A stretch of DNA of 62,436 bases, from positions 1 through 62,436 of the forward strand of contig JAOOBT010000006.1 in the NCBI GenBank assembly GCA_028404615.1, given 5' to 3'. Under the pieces are notes generated by a model. The model did not search any database, was not told where the DNA came from, and was given only the letters and a program-made list of their open reading frames with translations. Both the position numbers and the translations under genes were made by a program. Origin of the DNA: Candidatus Pelagibacter sp. (GTDB taxonomy: Bacteria > Pseudomonadota > Alphaproteobacteria > Pelagibacterales > Pelagibacteraceae). How positions within the stretch are numbered: the first letter of the stretch is position 1; each line of letters opens with the position of its first letter. Positions 60,572 to 62,436 of the stretch are shown one piece after another.

Positions 60572-61265
60572 TCAATATAAATTTTATTTGCCTATTTAAT
60601 TTTATTCCTTTTGGTGAAAATTTACAATCATAGCAAAGTATTTTTAAATTGTTTTTAACAGCTTTACTTAAAGCATTAGCATAATTCGGATCTATGTCTT
60701 TAGCTATTGAAAAAGAATTACAATCATTTCTTTGAATTACAAAAAGGATATAAACCTTAAATTTTTTTTTACTAGCTTTTATAAGCTCACCTATGTGTTT
60801 GAGCCCTCTTGACGTTTCTGCATCAGGAAATTCAGCAAGGTTTCTTTTTCTTGAAAGAGTTACATTTTTGACCTCAATGAATGATTGGTATTTTTTACTT
60901 GAAACAAGAAAATCAAACCTTGTATTAGCCCCAAACTTTGTTTCAGGCTTAATATCCATATTATTATTAAACCCTTTAATCAAATTATTTTGAAGTGCAT
61001 CATGAACAATTTTATTTGTTGAATGAGTATTTATTCCAACTTTTGTTTTTTTAACTTCAATAATTTCTAAAGTATATTTTAATTTTCTTTTAGGATTATT
61101 AGATTTACTAATCCATACCTTATTACCTTGATCCAATAACCCATGCATAGATCCTGTATTTGGACAATGAACAGTTAAAATTTGGTTATTGACTCTCACA
61201 TCAACAAAAAAACGCTTATATCTTTTTATTAATAGTCCTGGTATTAATTTGTTATCAAAATTCAT
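60564..61265 (-). CDS. sfsA: SfsA family protein (sugar fermentation stimulation homologue)
   Basis: A 233-residue protein of the SfsA family, with an N-terminal OB-like domain (LIKRYKRFFVDVRV, CPNTGSMHGLLD) and a C-terminal restriction-endonuclease-like core (TRFDFLV, FIEVKNVTL, AEFPDAETSRGLKHI). It may act as a DNA- or nucleotide-directed nuclease; its biological role remains unsettled. First gene of the nine-gene minus-strand run, divergent from cinA-like over 15 bp, which leaves very little room for promoters. Confidence 0.92.
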   Translation of the reverse strand: MNFDNKLIPGLLIKRYKRFFVDVRVNNQILTVHCPNTGSMHGLLDQGNKVWISKSNNPKRKLKYTLEIIEVKKTKVGINTHSTNKIVHDALQNNLIKGFNNNMDIKPETKFGANTRFDFLVSSKKYQSFIEVKNVTLSRKRNLAEFPDAETSRGLKHIGELIKASKKKFKVYILFVIQRNDCNSFSIAKDIDPNYANALSKAVKNNLKILCYDCKFSPKGIKLNRQIKFILNE

Positions 61266-61280
61266 ATATTAATTACTTCT

Positions 61281-62039
61281 ATGAAGAAAATAACTAAAAA
61301 AGTAAATGCTGCAATTTTAATTATTGGCAATGAAATTCTCTCTGGCCGAACCCAGGATAAGAATATTTCATTTATTTCTCAATGGTTAAATGCGAAATGC
61401 GGGATTTCAGTAAATGAAGTTAGAATTATCCCAGACGATGAAAAAAAAATTATAGAAAATATTTTAATTTTATCTAAAAAATTTAATTATGTTTTTACTA
61501 CAGGTGGCATAGGCCCAACCCATGATGATATTACGGCTCAATCAATTTCTAAAGCTTTCAAGGTGAAGTACGAGTATCATAAAGAGGCTTACGCAATTTT
61601 AGAAAAATATTACGGTAAAAAAAAATTTAATGATGGTAGAAAAAAAATGGCCAAATTACCAAGAGGAGCTAAATTAATTTATAATCCTTCCAGCGCTGCC
61701 CCAGGATTTATTATTAAAAATGTTCTATCTCTACCTGGTGTACCGTCCATTTTGAATTCAATGATTGAAAATACTAAAAGATATTTAGTCAAAGGTTTAA
61801 AAGTCCACAGCAAGACATTAAATCTTTATACTGTTGAGAGTAATATATCTAAACAATTAGGTCTCATACAGAAAAAATATAAAAAATTTGTTGATATTGG
61901 AAGTTACCCTTTTTTCAGGCTTGGCAAAATTGGAGTAGCCATTGTAACTAGATCTAACTCTATATCGAAATTAAATATAGTAAACAAAGAATTAATCAGT
62001 TTAGTAAAATTTAAAAAAATCCAAATTCTAAAAATTTAA
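61281..62039 (+). CDS. CinA-N / molybdopterin-binding-like domain protein
   Basis: A 252-residue single-domain protein corresponding to the N-terminal COG1058 domain of CinA. Landmarks are ILIIGNEILSGRTQDKN (11-27) and FTTGGIGPTHDDIT (about 74-87), typical of the MoaB/Mog-like fold. The C-terminal nicotinamide-amidase domain of full CinA is absent. It may have ADP-ribose pyrophosphatase activity in NAD recycling; the exact role is unknown. Stop overlaps the convergent GT9 gene by 4 bp. Confidence 0.88.
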   Translation: MKKITKKVNAAILIIGNEILSGRTQDKNISFISQWLNAKCGISVNEVRIIPDDEKKIIENILILSKKFNYVFTTGGIGPTHDDITAQSISKAFKVKYEYHKEAYAILEKYYGKKKFNDGRKKMAKLPRGAKLIYNPSSAAPGFIIKNVLSLPGVPSILNSMIENTKRYLVKGLKVHSKTLNLYTVESNISKQLGLIQKKYKKFVDIGSYPFFRLGKIGVAIVTRSNSISKLNIVNKELISLVKFKKIQILKI

Positions 62040-62436
62040 ATTAAATCATAAACTTCATCTACAGTGATGGACTCTATGTCTGAAGTATCATGAATATTTT
62101 TACTATCTAATATTTTTATGAAATTATTTTTTGGAGCAAACTTTTCAGAACTAGTTGGGCCAAATAAAACAATCATTGGAATATTTGCAAGCCCCATCAT
62201 GTGCATTACACCATTATCTATCGATACTGCTTGATCCAATCTAGATGATAATGCAGTGACTAAAGCAGGGCAGGATAATTCAGATGTCGACTCCGGAAAT
62301 AAAGCACCAGGAACCTGGTTTCTAATTTTTTCAATTATGTGTTCTTGATTTTTTTCAATAAAAAAAACAGGGATTTTTTTTTTAATTAGAGATTTGTTTG
62401 CGAGCGAAATAAATTTATAAATTGACCAACTTTTTT
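62036..62436 (-). CDS. C-terminal part of a family 9 glycosyltransferase (heptosyltransferase-like); runs off the window
   Basis: The frame enters open from the window end (62436) and stops at 62036, about 133 residues. DQAVSIDNGVMHMMGL followed by VLFGPTSSEKFAP is the GT9 donor-binding pattern (usual form SNDSGxMHxA...FGPT). The N-terminal domain with the KxxxxGD loop is outside. Probably acts in the lipopolysaccharide core. It is a different gene from the GT9 at 18250. Confidence 0.85.
   Translation of the reverse strand, partial: KSWSIYKFISLANKSLIKKKIPVFFIEKNQEHIIEKIRNQVPGALFPESTSELSCPALVTALSSRLDQAVSIDNGVMHMMGLANIPMIVLFGPTSSEKFAPKNNFIKILDSKNIHDTSDIESITVDEVYDLI

Overview
The window is bacterial chromosome that is very A+T-rich, densely packed (genes abut or overlap by 1-12 bp) and coded with Lys/Asn/Ile-rich proteins. 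Its content (taurine ABC transporter beside an omega-aminotransferase and alanine dehydrogenase, glycine-betaine-type uptake genes, 2-methylcitrate genes, a PurS/Q/L set, a very small intergenic fraction) fits a marine alphaproteobacterium of the SAR11 clade (Pelagibacterales). This assignment rests on gene content and style, not on a database match. No insertion sequences, CRISPR arrays or rRNA genes were seen.

Layout. 1-4.9 kb: divergent taurine module (permease-side fragment, tauB, tauA on minus; aminotransferase and ald on plus) with a strong hairpin between tauA and tauB. 5.0-5.4 kb: a small membrane protein and a tRNA with anticodon CAU. 5.4-12.4 kb: a surface-polysaccharide block next to that tRNA: six tight minus-strand genes (rfbB, rfbA, rfbC, a DUF4422-like protein, a C-methyltransferase, a RmlD-like reductase) that together look like a pathway to a C-methyl-branched dTDP-deoxysugar, plus a glycosyltransferase and an epimerase on plus. 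12.4-17.8 kb: apt, then a methylthioadenosine/polyamine cluster (mtnP, a tautomerase, mtnA, class II aldolase, a SpeD-SpeE fusion, a nitrilase-family amidase). 17.8-28.6 kb: mixed core genes (glycosyltransferases GT9 and GT4, redoxin, gamma carbonic anhydrase, secreted heparin-lyase-like protein, PPOX and 3-hydroxyisobutyrate-dehydrogenase-like enzymes, MFS transporter, rpoZ, dusA, TauE/SafE exporter, phosphohexomutase).

28.8-34.5 kb: nrdAB, a methyltransferase, and a phosphatase/synthase pair for glucosyl(or mannosyl)glycerate. 34.5-37.6 kb: zinc uptake znuA / znuCB-zur with two Zur-box-like palindromes in the divergent promoter. 37.7-42.6 kb: betaine-type binding protein and permease, homocysteine methyltransferase, prpC and prpB. 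42.6-49 kb: LysE exporter, phosphoglycolate phosphatase, a stand-alone GlmU acetyltransferase domain followed by glmS, a tiny beta-carbonic-anhydrase-like protein, pgl, class II DAHP synthase. 49-54 kb: nadE-cysS-cimA-trmJ run and rpsD. 54-61.3 kb: a nine-gene minus-strand run sfsA-map-purB-purC-purS-purQ-purL-bolA-grxD. 61.3 kb to the end: a CinA-N domain protein and the C-terminal part of a GT9 glycosyltransferase cut by the window edge.

The most noteworthy systems are the five-enzyme branched-deoxysugar cassette (same enzyme classes as the noviose pathway) with a degenerate C-methyltransferase, the MTA-salvage cluster with an embedded tautomerase and a SpeD-SpeE fusion, and the split GlmU.
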